DNA from: Hemicordylus capensis
Lineage: Eukaryota > Chordata > Lepidosauria > Squamata > Cordylidae
Direction: 5' to 3'
Length of the DNA: 64,000 bases
NCBI RefSeq assembly: GCF_027244095.1
Contig: NC_069657.1
Coordinates: forward strand, 242,522,674-242,586,673
The translations under genes and the position numbers were made by a program. Below are positions 10,997 through 25,900 of this stretch, in pieces; within the stretch, counting starts at the first letter, position 1, and every line of letters begins with the position of its first letter. The notes beneath the pieces are model-generated. The model searched no databases. It was not told where the DNA came from and worked only from the letters and a program-made list of their open reading frames with translations.

Positions 10997-13900
10997 CTAA
11001 GAAACAAACATATCACCTAGTTAATATAAGAGCAATCATTGAAGAGTAGTTATACTTACTTTCCATGCTTAATTTCTAAAATAAAGTTGGCAAAGTTTAA
11101 GACGACCTGCCCTTCTCATTTGAAACCTGGTCTTCCCCCTCCCCTGCCCCCGATTGAAATGACTGCACAGAAGAAGAAAAGGCACTCTGCATATGCTTAG
11201 AGCCACTTGTTTCACTAGCAAAACCCATACCGTAAGGGTTTGTGGATCATAACTATGCAGCAATGCTTCCTCATAATGCTTTCTGAACAGCTGGCATGCG
11301 TTCCTCCTTCCTGTGCTAGCTGTGCACAGCACAGCCTGATGAAGGAAAGGGAGAAGGACAGGACAGTAGAAATCCTTTGTACATCTCTGGTTGAACAGAG
11401 AGGCAGCCCTCTCTCTTTCCTTACCCACACCTAATTACTGTAGCCATTACTCCAAGAGCAGCAATACCCTGCTGCTTTCCACATGCAGCAATGGAGGCGA
11501 TTCTTCTACCTTTTCACATCCTGCCTGTGGAGGCAAAATTGTTCCAACAACAGCCTTTAGGACACAGCACAAGTGGCTAGAAGCAACCTCACTTTGTGCA
11601 AGATCCCGCACTCTGCAGCACAAGATCACAGATCAAGTAATCACTTTTCTTAGATTTTTGCTACTGCAGTTATTTCTAATGAATTGAAAGCAACAAATAC
11701 TGTTTCAAACCTGTTTGTGAAGAATGCCACCCAGGGAAATTTTTTGTTGTGGGTCTCTACAAACACACTCTGTACAAAGAGATTAGGACAGCAGCTGTGC
11801 TATAAATGAAACATGAATACAAGTTAAACACAGTGGGATCATCTGGTTGTTTTTTAATATACAGTCTTATACAACTTAGATAGTTATACTCTAGTTTGAG
11901 AAATTGACAATTTGGGCAGCTGGACCATGTTTCATTATGAATACTTTTGAGAAATTCCATTAACGTTAACTTACAGGAAATATTTTACTTGATCTAATAT
12001 CTAACATAGTACAAGAGGGAAGAGGGCTTATGCTGCCAAATGATTAGCATACATTTGGTTACAAATAGATACAATTTTTATTTGACAATAAAAGTAACAA
12101 TTCTTTTCTCCCATAAAACAAATTAAATAATTCACGAATTGCATTGCTTAACTGCTCGTGTTCCTGAATTACCTCAAAATATTTTGATAGTCCAGAACAG
12201 AACAGTCTCAGAATCCCAAATTACTAGAAAGAAAAAATTATTATATTCAATATGTCCAACTTTAGGATGTAAAAGCAAGAGAATGCAGTTGTGGAAATTG
12301 GATCAGTCTTTTCTTGTCCTTAGTTCATCTACTTTGATAACTCAGGAAACATAGCACAGCCAAAAACAAACAAGCAAGATTTTGCTTATCAAAATCTCCC
12401 TATCTTGAACAAAATATGAGTTTAGTGCAAATTAATCACCTAACAGTTTTTAATTCTTGGAACTTGATTTTACTCAGTTAGGAAACTTGGTCTCCTGTCT
12501 TACCATGTCAAAATAACTTCCCAAAGTTAGTAAAGGCTATTTAGAAGTTATCTGAGCTTATACTGTATGTGACCGTCTGCAACTAAACCATATTTGTTCA
12601 GTGTAAAGAGATTTGTTTTTACTCTGAAATTATTTTTATATTACATGCACAATCAATCAGTTTCGGTCTTTGACCAGCATAAGGCAATCAGAACACAGAA
12701 ACTTTAAATCAGCTATTACAGTGTAGAACTATGTAAAGTAAAAAAGTTTTGTAGTTAAAAGGAAAAATTATAATAGTTCCTGAGAACTAAAAGGTTTTAT
12801 AGCTCAAAGAGATTAAAGGTATAAAAATAACTAAAAGCTATTGAGATAAGAGCTGCAAGATTGTAAACATTGGACTAAAATATATATGGATAAAGCTGTA
12901 GGGAGCTACAGAATTAGTATAAAAATTTAAAAATAGGTCTAGGAGCTGTACTGTGCTTGGTTAACAGTTGCTGGTAGTCAAATCCTGGCAAATTCTGCAT
13001 GCAGTTATGCAAAACATGGCAACAGCATGTGATGTGGAAGGATTTCAGTCAGAGAGTAATAGGGTGGCGTAGAATTGGACTGTGTGGCCAGGCAACCTAG
13101 TAAGATGTGGGAGAACAAGGGTCTTTCTGATGTCTCTGTAGAATAGGCAATAGAGAAGGATGTGCTCTGTGGTTTCAACTTGCCCAGAATTGCATGGGCA
13201 CAGATGTTCCGAGAAGGGGATCTTCCTGTATCTTCTGTCTAGCCCTGCTGAGGGGAGGGCACCAAAGAGGGCCATGGTGAAGGCCCTTTTTTGGATTCGG
13301 GACTTCTAGCCGCTTAAGATATACAGCAGGCACTGCTATATATCTTTGACTTTCAGTTATGAGGAAGTTTGAGACCCTGTCTGTTGGGCACTCTGTATCT
13401 TATACGCTGTTTTTATTTATTTATTTATTTATTTTTGCATTTTTATACCGCCTTTCGTTAAAAAGATAGCCCCAAGGCGGTTTACAAAAGTTAAAAACAT
13501 GTTTGAGGAGTGTTCTGGCCTGCTCATGGCCCATAGAGAGGAGGTGGGCAGGGGACAGTCCAAGTGATGTAATTTTCACCACGAGAGTTCATTTCCATGT
13601 GCATTAGTAATCATCCTGTAGTGTTAGGTGGCTAGAAGAGCCCCTGGTGGCGCAGTGGTAAAACTGCCGCCCTGTAACCAGAAGGTTACAAGTTCGATCC
13701 TGACCAGGGGCTCAAGGTTGACTCAGCCTTCCATCCTTCCGAGGTCGGTAAAATGAGTACCCAGAATGTTGGGGGCAATATGCTAAATCATTGTAAACCG
13801 CTTAGAGAGCTTCCAGCTATAGAGCGGTATATAAATGTAAGTGCTATTGCTATTGCTAGACCCACTGGAAGGATAGTCTTAGCCAGTAATTGAGTATGGT

Positions 13901-16900
13901 CGGATATACTCTGGCCTCCACTTTCACCAGGCCTGCCTCCAGTCATAGGCCAACATTGGGGACACATCAGGGTGCCTAGAATACAGAAATTAAGAATTTG
14001 GACTGGACACGCTCCAGATGGGCAAAGTTAGAAAAGGGGCCCAGCTGAGCGCCACAGAGGAGCTGGGCCAGCAGCTTAGACAGAAATAATTTGAGGGCCG
14101 CGGGTATGTATTGTCTTGGTTCAAAATAATTTTAAAATAGCAGCAGCACTCCTCTGGGCATTAAGTGCAACGTGGTTGCCATGAGTCTTCTTGGTGCCAG
14201 AAGTGTGGAAGACCACCCCCAGGTATTTGAAGCATGTGACTTGCTCGATTGTGTTCCCATTCATATGCCATGAGTGTGTCTTTGGTCTCTTGGCAAAGAC
14301 CATAATTTTGGTTTTGTGGTAGGTTAAGTTTCCAGTAGATCCTCCCTACAGTATTGAATGAGGACTCTCAGAACTCTTCTGAGACCTATGGGGGGTCCCT
14401 GAGAGTATTGCTACCTAGAGCAGGATGGAGATGCATTTCTCTGTGAGCTTAGGAGGGTGAGAGTCCAGGTTATTTAAGTGACTTACCATGGACATCAGCA
14501 ATCCTCAGTAGCCCATGGGTTGTGGAAGCCCACCGGTGAGACCATTTTGTTTTTCAGATTTAAAAGAATGAAATAAAATCCACTTCTACATACCCAGGGA
14601 GTCCCTGGAGTATGTAGACTACTGCCTTATTTTGAGGTGGCCCCATTTTGCTTCCAAACTGCCAGGCATTTGAAAATGCCTATCAATTTTGTGTTATCTA
14701 AGTAAACTAAAGGAAACAGCAACAACGACATAATGTAACTGTTACTTACATTAAGAAATCTGCCCACATTGCCTTCCCTAGTGGCATCCAGCAAACAAAG
14801 ATTCTCTTTGTTACAATTTTTAAAGCATGCCTCCTCGTTTTCTGTGACGTCCTCATTATGAGTAGATTCTTGTCTGCCTGTACTGATTTTTCCCTTTTGC
14901 GTGTTACCAGTCCAGAAAAGGTCCTTGCATTGTTTAGTTCCTATGTCACCCAGAACAGGTTTGCTGCACAAAGTGCCACTGGAAAGACGACCCTTTTCAT
15001 GGCAATCCAAATTAGTTTCAGATTGCACTGTGTTCACAAGTTCTCCAAGATCTTCTCCTTCTAGGCTTTGTCCTGTCAACAAATATTTCAAGAGAATACA
15101 TGGAGCATCTAGTTAAATTTAAACATGAGCATCAACTTAACAGTCACACTGACTCCCAATACCAAAAAAATCACACTCTTATTTAAAGTCACCAGCCACT
15201 GGATGGAAATAGGCAAATGCATAATATGTGGCTGTGGTCTGAAGATGTTTCACATTACTTAAAAATGTACATTCCATCTTGGTATCTCAATACATATTTG
15301 AAGTGGTTAACAACATTGTCAATAAAAATAATAAAAGTACGAGTCAATTAACACAATATGGCACAGCTATAAATAGAGTCAACAACTAGGGGTGTGCATG
15401 GACCACGGGTGGCGGTTCAGTCCGTATTCAGACCAAACCACCACCCTAGGAACCAATTTATTGGACCAACAAACAAGCCTGAACTGGTTCGGAGTGGTTC
15501 GCAATCAAACTGTCTGGTTCATGGTGGACCAGTTTGACCGCAACCCCAAAACTAAATGCACTGCAGTAATACTAGCCTAATGCATCCTCAAAGGCCTCCA
15601 AAAAAATGCCAGACATTTTTTTTATTTACATTTTATATCCCGCTTTTCCTCCAAGGAGCCCAGAGCGGTGTATTACATACTTAGGTTTCTCTTCACAACA
15701 ACCCTGTGAAGTAGGTTAGGCTGAGAGAGAAGTGACTGGCCCAGAGTCACCCAGCTAGTATCATGGCTGAATGGGGATCTGAACTCGGGTCTCCCCGGTC
15801 CTAGTACAGCGCTCTAACCACTACACCACGCTGGCTCTTGAATAGCAAATAGACTTTGGCTATTTGCTATTCATATGGTTAAGGAGGAAGATAAGCATAC
15901 TTGTGGGTTTATAACCACCAACTTTAATGAACTTTAATGTTTTATTGACAATGGAAAATATAGAGAATCTGTTTTGCTGGGAAATAAGCCGGTGTTGGGA
16001 ATGCTTGATACGAGGACCTCCATATCTGTGATTAGGTCTGATCCAGCCTCCAACAGGGATAGTGTCCCAAACAGGCATTAAGAAGCAAGTAGGAAGCAAA
16101 AAACCTCTTGAGATTTCTGTTGACAGCGCTCCATTGGAATGGAGGAGATCTTGAGGACTTTTTGAGATTGGTGTTATGGAGGATCCATTAGCACAATTAA
16201 TTGTTGAGAAAGATATTCTAGGATTAGAGGCACAGATATACATTTCTACCCAAAGTCAATGTATAAATACAACCCTACCTGAGACACCTATTTTGGAAGG
16301 GAAAAGGGAAAATGAACTCCCTTTTTAATCTATTGTAGAAGAGGAGAGCCTGTCCTCTGTCATAGAGGCTGATAACAGAAGTGAGAAAAGTAGCAAAAAT
16401 AAAAAAAACCCACTGTGAATATAGAATTGGGACCAGAAAAGGAATTGGTTGAGAGTGAGCAATTTTAACAAGAGGTGAAAGCAGACTCAAATCTTAAAAA
16501 CTTTAAAAGGGACATGACTGAAATATCAGAGGTTAAAGACTCATAAGCAAATCTCATGGAAAAATAGGTAACCCTACAGAAGGAAGTGAACAAGAGAAAG
16601 ATATTGGTTGGGAACTTCTACATCATTAATTGTTCCTTCTAAGTTTAGGAGGCAATGATCTGCTTTGTGCAGGTCACCTAGAAATAAAACCAGGCAAAGG
16701 CTTGGGGCAAACTTCAGCTGCTCAACAGCCAGAACTTTAACTGGTGCAGAATCTCTGCCAAACCCATAACTATCCCTGTAAACCAGAGGTTTTTGCTTTC
16801 ATTAATCTGTTTTCTAGGTGAAATAGATATAATGTATATAGTGATGGGATTGTTCACTTGGTTGCTTCTGGTTATATACAGACAACAGCTATGTTAAACA

Positions 16901-19900
16901 CTCACGAGTTTGGTGACATCCGAACAGAGCAATTGGAAGAGCTCCATAGAAGATACTGGCCTATCAGTTTAAAGAGTTATAGCTGGACTAGGATTGGCTG
17001 GCTCTGGTTGAAAATTCCAAGGAGAGGAGATTGTTTGGAACAGTTCTTCAGGGTGATTCTGAGGGGGCTCAGGAGGTGAAATTGTGCCAGAGCCGGTATT
17101 GTTTGGACCAGCTCCGGGAATGTGATTCCAGGCAACAAAATGTGTGCACACAGATAAGAAACACACATACAATGTCTATAGTGGGAAATGCTGTGCGAGT
17201 AAATTTATTCTCATCACTGTGCAGTTCTGAATTTTTCTTTTAAAAAGCCCTGGATACCAACCGAGACAAGCTCGTGATATCCTGAGCCACATTAAACAAG
17301 GGGCATTCACATGAATACTGAAACTCTCCAGAACAATTAGTCTGCGGACTCAACGATTTCTCTGGAGGCCACGTGAGTACATGGGCTGAATGGTATCACA
17401 ACAAAATCCCTAGCCTCTCTCAAGAACCCAGAACTCGATACACACCTAAACAGGAAACATGAAAAGAAATGGAAACACAATAGACCAGGGTGACCCCCTG
17501 CCCTGCTCATTAGACTGATGATGCTCCTAGCAAACATAGATGAGAGAGATTAACTGTCCTCCCTTCACCCATCAAAACTCAGAACTGCAAACCTACTTTC
17601 ATCCCCTTCCTTGACTACTGTGGTCACTCTTCTTCTAGTTGATTTCTGGCACACAGAATTCTCATCCTCCTCCGATCTGGCATCGGCAACTTCCTACAAA
17701 AAAATAAAGTTGTAATATACATGCTGCTCTTTGTCAAATTATTTTTATTATTGTTCATACACCACTTTTCAATGAAAAAGCTCTCAAAAGAATAAGTCAA
17801 CAATTCATTGTTCCCAAAGGGCTCACAACTGAAAAAGAACACAAGGTAGGCACCAGCAACAGCCACTGGAGGGACACTGTGCTGGAGGGACAGTCACTCA
17901 GTCCTGGCTAAATATAAGAGGACCAACACTTTGAAAGGTACCTCTTTGCCCGGTTCACAGGGATATGACTATACCTCTTTTCTCAATGAGTTATTTTGAC
18001 ACCCAAGAGGTTTAATGGCAGATATGAAAATGTTTAAGTATATCCTTCTTAATATCTTCCTGATTTGCAATAGCTCATATATATATATATATATCTCCCC
18101 ACCCTTTACAACATATATCCATCTATCGATCATACACACATACATAGTTTACAGCATGATACAAATAATAATAATATATAATCTCATCATCAAACAAGGT
18201 GCCTTGTTTCCTTACGGACATTCCAAACAAAAGGTTGGGGGAGTGGGGGTTGGGGGGAAGAGATTTAGAACTCTGGGATGGGGCAAATTTGATAGTTAGC
18301 TTCACCATTCAGCTTGACCAAATTTTTAGGCTTTGGGGGCTTTATCAGGCCTCTATAAGTATGGAAGCAAGCTCTCTCTTTCTCTCTCCCTCCTCTCTTT
18401 ATGTTTGTACTGAATTGTCAAGTGACAGGAAGGTGTATAGAACAGATGTCTTTCAGTGTACCAAGAGAATTCAGGAAACATGCCCAGCACAAAGCCACAG
18501 TGTTTTTAAGATCAAAAAGGAATAAACAGGCAATGTTCTGAAAACAAATGGCACAGGATACAATACAACCACAATGTGCATAATTGTAACTTCAGTATTA
18601 GGGGTGATACATCTGATAACTGAAGTGGACAATTTGGGGGGACGGGGACCAACCAATCAATGGAAAACAAACAAGGGGGTAGGTAATTAGGTGAAAGGTT
18701 ACTCAAGATGGAGTACAAAAATCTGGTGAAAGCCATAGACAGCACCTTTTTTGTTGTTGCTCTTTTGTTCCCTCTTATCTCTTCCTTGTGCCTTTACTAA
18801 CTAACCTTCCAATACTTGACTCAGCATCTGTGTTTGACTCAGTGACTGGGTGTCGGATCTGTGATTAATCCTATGTGGTTATAAGACTGCCATGTTGTTA
18901 ACTGCTCCTGTCAAGTCTGGTGAGAATAAAGTTCTTGTATTGATAACTTGTGGATTGCCTTGCTTCCTTGGGTCACTTGACAACTAATGAACACTCTAGG
19001 TTTCCGATTCCCTGTGGGATAATTTCTCTTAAAAATCCCTTACAATATGAAATACATGTTTGTTACAGAAACATAGGATTGCAACATGTCAAATTATAAA
19101 ATTTACAGATATTCTGTATGTCTATATCTGAGGTCTTCAGTCTGCCTTCATTTCCAAGAGGCAAGAGTACCTTTTTCTATCAATGGTTGACCTTATCACT
19201 GATCTGACCCACCCCAGACTTGCCCTTAGAAATCAAGGGAGGTTTTGCCCTGTAAGTATTTCTGCTCTTGCAGAGCCCTTCAAGGGTGCGGAGAGCACAC
19301 TGGAATCTAAAGTTGGTACACCACTGTGCTCTCGCAGGACAGGAGGAGTTTATGCAAGTACTCCCATCACATCCCTGCAGACCCTAGAGGGCTGCTCAAC
19401 TTTGGCCCTCCTGCAGATGTTGGCCTACAGTTCTCATAATCCTTGGCTACTGGCCATTGTGGATTATGGGAGTTGTAGTACAAAAAACAGGTGGGGGGGC
19501 AAAAGTTGAGCAGGCCTGCCCTAGAAGCATGAGAGCTTTGTTAGTCAGGATGTTAGCCATTAATTTCAATGGGCTTAGGCATGCCTAACTCTGAGTGGGA
19601 TTGTGTTGAAAGGCTCAGAATAGCGTCATCTGGCTCCTGTGGATTCTTATTCACCAAGATGAAAAGTCATTTTCACATTGGAGAGTTGCTAAAAGACCCA
19701 AGAAGTTCTGGTAAGAACTTATCTGCCTACTTTCCTTTCACTATAATCTTACTTGATAATTACTATCTTCACAAGTTAGCCCACTTCCACCTCAAACATC
19801 CACACGCCTATCTTGAACTAGTGTGGATGACATCATCACAAACTACGCTGTTGAGGTGTCCCTACAAGTTCCCACAGCCGTACCAAATTTGGTTCAAATT

Positions 19901-22900
19901 GGTTAGGCAGTTCACAAGTTAGTGTATTTGTGCCTCGAATGTTCACATATTCACCATCTTGAATTGGGGTGGATGACCTCATCATAGATTATGCCCTTGA
20001 GGTGTCCCTACAACTGTACCAGATTTGGTTCAAATCGGTCCAGGCATTGCAAAATTGATGACACACACACACACACACACACACACCCCTGGGTGATCTT
20101 ATAAGCTTACTTTCCTTAAGGAAAGTAGGCTAAAAATGCTTTTGTGGCAGACTGAAGCTAATCTTTTAGCAAAGTTAGGTAGCTACAATTAGATTGGAAG
20201 CGCTCTCCCCCATTATACTTTAGTCCTCTGGCTCGTTAACCCATTAGGAGATGGTAGCTACCAATTCTTTGATTATTATTTTTTTTTAGAGAGGGTCTAA
20301 TCCCAGTGGTAAAGCTGGAGCAACTATACACCAATCAGATTCAGCTTTTCTGGTGACTTCTTGAGTTGCCAGAGTAAGGACTCTTCAGAGGACCCCAGGG
20401 ATGTTTGGTTATCCCAACAAATACACCTGCCCAAAATTGTGGCTAGTCAAATAAGGGAGTTTCCTCAGCTACCTAGAGAACTAGGGGTATCAATGTATCC
20501 ACAATGATACAAGGCTCCTAGGTCAAAGGAAAATACATCTCTGGCATTTGTCATTGTACAGTCAAATTGCATTTCTTTGCTTTTTTGTCCTTTCTCAAGG
20601 AATAATTCATCTGTTGAATATTCTGCCATCTTTCCAACTTCCCTTGGGGCAGGGAAAGAGCAGCAACACTAGAGCAGTGTGTAAATGCTTGGTAAATATT
20701 TGCACTAAGTTTCCCTTTCAGATGGGTAGGCTAAACAAACGCTAAAGAAATACATGCATCTATAATGTTACCACATCCTCCTAGCCTACAGAGAGAAAAG
20801 TAGAAGCTGGAGACTGGGAGGATATGAGCAGCACTGGGGCTAAACTGTGTAAAGATTTATCTACCCACACCACATGAGAGAGACTGCATATCCTCCTTAC
20901 TTTTCACAATGATGAGGACACAGGCTCATTGACCCTCGTGAGCACATTGTAAATGCGGTAATGAAAGGGAAGGGAGGGGAGGGTGCAATATATCTGTGCT
21001 AGCAACAGACTTAGTTGTACCACAAATTCCTTTGATATCAGATACAAGAGAAGAGAAAAAGAGGAGAGACTAGGAGTATACACTGAAATACAAGCAAGAA
21101 GCCAACCAGCCAGCTAAAAATAAATACTGCATTTTTACTAGCTGTCTCCGGCGACTCTGAAGAACAGACGTTCTGGTTTTTGGTCTCACAATAGCTTGGT
21201 TACTCCAACTCCTGGTAGGGCCATAGTTCTGAGTTCTGATAAGAAATGGTAACAGTGTTTTAATATAACACACAAGTTAAACTTTTTTCAAATCTTTTTC
21301 TTAGAAATGTTCCAAATTCCTTGCCTAGGGAAGCTTTGCAAGGCAGACATTCCAGAATTTGGCAGCATATAAAGACTCCTATGCTCGGATGGCGATTTTC
21401 TACCCCAAAGACAGTTTAGAGAAGGCTTACCCCCCACGCCCCTTTTTAAAAAAATCATGTATAATCTGATTTGTGATATTAGACAAAGAGGGAGTCGGGG
21501 ACTTGGGACCAAGCCTTCAAAATAATTACATGGCTTTTAGATTCAAATAATTCAAAGATTTAAAGAGGGTGAAATGCTGATCTATAAAAAGGGACAAACT
21601 GTTCTCCACAGTTGGGTTTTGTTGTTGTTTTTGTTAAACAACCAAATTCATTCACAATATTAAGGGCTGAATGGTACAATTCATATAGTTAGAATATTTA
21701 ACACACACTAGTGGGGAGACATCAATTTGTGCTTGTATTCTAAACTTCTTATGATTATTTATAATGAAGATGTGTTGCAGACACCTGCTACACTGTATTC
21801 TATGAGAGTTCATCAGAGATATGAAAAACAGTGTGTTGCTTACTTGTAACCAGTGTTCTTCTAGTGACCATCTATGACTTCACACAAATGACTTCATGTG
21901 TGCGAGGAGACGTTGCCATTGGAATCTTCCAGAACTGTCTCTTCCCTGAGTTTTGACGGGAGCTCTGACCCCTTTAGTAGTGACATGTCTCCCCCTCCCT
22001 TCAGTCTGAGCATCCACCAGTCTGAAAAACTGCAGCAGGGAGGATGGATGGGCATGTAAAGTCACGGATGACCAGCAGAAGAACTCTAGTAATAGGTAAG
22101 CAACCTGTTCTTCTACATGGTAGTTTATGACTCACCCGAATGGGTGCATACCAAGCTGACCTAACTGGGACGTGGGTGCAGGCTCTCATTGGAACAAGGT
22201 TGTATGATGAGAAGTGTTGGAGGGGCCCAGGTGGTTGCTTCACAGATGACTGGAATAGGAACCGCTCTGTCAAAGGCTGTGGATGTTGCTACTGCCGTTG
22301 TGGAACAGGCTCCGAGCGACTGTGGAGGAGTCCAGTTAGCCATTTGATAGGCCAACTGGATGGTATGAACAATCCAATTAGAGATTCTCCAAGACAATGC
22401 TTGCTTTCCCTGATCTGTAGTACCATAAATCAAAGAGAGCACTGGGCCTTCTAAGATATTTAGCGTGGTCCAAAAGTGGTGGATGTCCAGAGAGTGTAGC
22501 TTGCCCTCAGCTGAAGCAAATGGGTTTGAAAAATAAGTTGGTGATGTAATGGCTTGTGATCTGTGAAAGGATGAGACCGCCCTGGGAAGGAAGCGCATGG
22601 CAGTTCAAAGCTGTACCTTATCTCAATGGAAGACCAGCTAGGATTGATCTACACACAGAGCCCCTAGCTTGCTGACTCTGTGCGCTAAGGTGAGAGCAAC
22701 TAAGAATACGGTCTTTAAAATCAACAACCACAAGTTACAAGTTGCCATAGGTTCAAAGGGTTTGTTCATTAGCTGAGTTAAGACTAAAGGCAGATCCCAT
22801 GGTGGTGATGCTACAGGTGAGTCTGGATACTCGCGAGCTAAATCCTTAAGGAATCTCGGCTATGGAGTTAGTTAATAATGATTTGTACATATTCTGTATT

Positions 22901-25900
22901 CCACAAGCAGGACTCAAGAGAAAAGACAAATCAAGTCCTTAGGTTTTCAGATGCAAGAGGTATTCAGAATATTCTGCAAAGGTATGTTGTTGGAGTGTTT
23001 GTCCTGCTCTAATAAATACCTCTGAAAACACTTCCACTTGGCTGCATACAATTTCAATGCCGCTTTCTAGAGGTTTGGAGTATGCCAAGTATCTGCTCCA
23101 AGAAACCAGAAGAATGTGCCAAGCTGTTAGATTGAGCATGTTTACATCCAGATGAAGGACTGACCCATTCTGCTGTGTCAGAAGATATGGATAGACTGGC
23201 AGCAGGAGGTACCCCCTGATCTCCATCCTGAGCGTGGTAGCAAACTATGGGCATCTTGGCCACCATGGAGCTATTAGTATGCAGTCTGAATTGTCTCTCT
23301 GGACCTTCTGGAGGACCCTTGGAATTAGGGGGATCTGAAGGTCACACGGGGACCCTCCCAAGTGGTGGGTGAATGAATCTCCTGAGGAACCCCCGCCCTG
23401 GCCTGAATGGGAGCAGAAGCAACATCACTGACAGTTGGTCAGGAAAGCCAACATGTCCACAGATTGTGTTCCCCATTTTTGGAAGGCACATGACAGTTCT
23501 ACTGGGTCGAGTATCCACTTGCGAGAGATCAATCGTGTCCTGCTCAAGGAGTCTACCAAAGTATTCATTGAGCCCTGAATGTGTACAGCTGAGATGAGGA
23601 TGTTGTGGTGAATACACCAATGCCAAATCTTGAGAGTGAGCACCAGCAGGTAATGGGAACCTGTCCCCCACTGACAACCAAGCCTTTGTAGTTGTGTTGT
23701 CTGTGTGCACCTGTACATGGGCACCTCTGAGGTGTGAGAGAAAACCTCTCAGCACCTTGAAGACTGCCAGGAGCTCTAAGAGGTCTATGTGGTGCCTCCT
23801 TTCTGTTGGGGACCATAGGCCACTCAGTTGATAACCTGCATGATGTGCTCCCCAACCCTGTTCTGAGGTGTCTGTTGTCACAGTCCTGTGAAGGCAAGTA
23901 TCTTGGAATGGCGTGCCCTTCGCCAGATTTCTTGCATTTGACCACCAGCTGAGAGTATGGGCAGCATGAGGAGGTAGGAAAAGCAGCATGTCCTGTGAAT
24001 GACGCTGCAGGTTGAAATAGTTGAGGAACCAACATTGAAGAATGTGCATATGAAGTCTGGCATTCAGCAACACCAAAGCAGTCAGAGCTATGAGACTCAA
24101 CATTATTTGTATATTCCTGGCAGGATGATATGGTTGGTGGATTGTGTCCCGAGTGTGGATACATTCTGGAGATAAGTGGGTGAGGCCATGTCTGGAGTCC
24201 AATACAATTCCAATGAAGGCTATTTGAGCTGACTGCAAGTGTGACTTATTGTAACTGATCTCTAGATCCAATGTGTCGAGCAAGGCAAGTGTCATGTCCA
24301 CATCTTTGGACAGAGCATTTGGATTTTCTGAAGTTATAAGCTTGTCTATGCATGGGGATACCTGGATGCCGTGCTGTTGAAGGTGCACAACAACTACTGC
24401 CATGCACTCTGTGTTTACCCTGGATTTCAATGAAAGGCTGAATGGCAGTGGCTTGTGCTGGAGCCTATCTGGAAGCGCAGAGCACAGCCTTGCTGAGGCT
24501 TTATCGCTACATGACAGTACTCCTTTAAGTCTACTGAAGCAAACTAGAAACCCCAGGGTGTGTGGGATAGATACTATTTGGAACCTCCAGTATACTATGA
24601 ACTAATTCAGTTCCCTTAAGTCCAAAATATGGCAAAGCCCTCTGTCTCTCTTCTGAGTGGTAAAGTATGAGGAGTACACAAACCTCCTGGGGTGTCTCTG
24701 GGCACTAATCCGATGGCATTTTTCTGTAGGAGGATGTCTACTTCCTCTGAGAGATGGATTTGAACATATCACTATGATGGGAAAGAGGGAGGTCGTCTCG
24801 GAATGTGAGGGCATATCCAATCCTTATGATGGTGTGGACTCATTGATCTGATGTTATAGCCTCCCAAGTTTTCAGACAGGGTTGAAGGCGTGTTCCAACA
24901 CTATGGCAGTAGGAGTCAGGCACTTTTTAGTAAGAAGCAGGCTTGGACTTTTGCAGAGTCTGCTTGGAGGACTGATATGAGGTGCCTTTTATAGGAGCTG
25001 GCTGATGTGTGACAGTGTGGGGCTCCTGCCAAAACTCAGGGGAAAGAGCTCTGGAAGATTGCCAAGGCAACGGCTCCACTTACGTGCAAACCTATTTGTG
25101 TGAGTCACAGATGACCACATAGAAGAACTATTTGCATCTCAAAAAGTTTCCAAAATTGATCCAATAAAGAACATTACCATGCCAACTACTACTGTTGCTA
25201 TTAGCATTTGGGGGTGGGATGATGCAAACAACAGGATGATACTACATAGGTCAGCCATTCAAGGCAGGGCCACTTCTGTGTTAGAAAGACAAGCCCAGGG
25301 CAGATACTGCACAACCCTCAGGGGCATAGTTTTGGAAGGCACGGGGCACTTCCAAAAGGCAGGGAAGACTATCCAAAATCACTTTCTCCCCACACATGTG
25401 GACACAGTGGCAGTGGGCAAGTCTCTAGCTACAAAGGACCCAGCTCCCATTGCATCCTTACTTTGTTGCTCTGAATACCAGCCAATGTTGGTGACTGACA
25501 GATGTAGCAGAAAGCCTGGTCTTCAGTTCCATTTGGGCTAAAAAAAGGTGTGAGAAACAGATGGCAGCAATGCCAGTGTCTCTGGGCTCCCGATATCCCC
25601 TTGGCAAATAAATCAAAAGCCAGTGGGCTAAGTTGACTATCTTTACTTTGTGTTTACTGGCCCTGCTGGGTCATAAGTTTGAGTGGTCATAGTGAGCCTT
25701 CCCAAGAGCAGATAACTCTTAAAATTTTTACTATCATGTATTATGCTAACTTACAAACTTGGTTGACTTTCAGCTTTCGCTGGTAAACATTTCTGTTTTC
25801 CACTGGTACTCTCTTTACCAGTATGGATAAATTCTATCTCAGAATCAGAAAAGACTGTATCCAGTTTTCTTTTCCTTGAAAATAAAGTGTGACTTCCATC

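Larger units (their letters stand above)
13045..14500 (-). mobile_element. Vingi-like LINE fragment with two insertions
   Basis: The minus strand carries [20 protein letters not shown] and [13 protein letters not shown] (14121-14303), matching the fragment at 6.7 kb. It ends with a C-terminal domain [40 protein letters not shown] (13045-13275) with a CxC...H...C zinc pattern. An L2-like tail (13413-13495) and a tRNA SINE (13637-13854) interrupt it. It is old, with several stops and frameshifts. Confidence 0.72.

Noticed and set aside
11069-11430. Minus-strand frames of 119 and 71 codons in intron 12
   Set aside because: They overlap in different frames, lack similarity to SETDB2 or anything known, and have no matching splice logic.
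16244-16800. Possible LINE ORF1 fragment
   Set aside because: Some lysine- and glutamate-rich text, but frames break constantly and no motif could be matched. Left unannotated.
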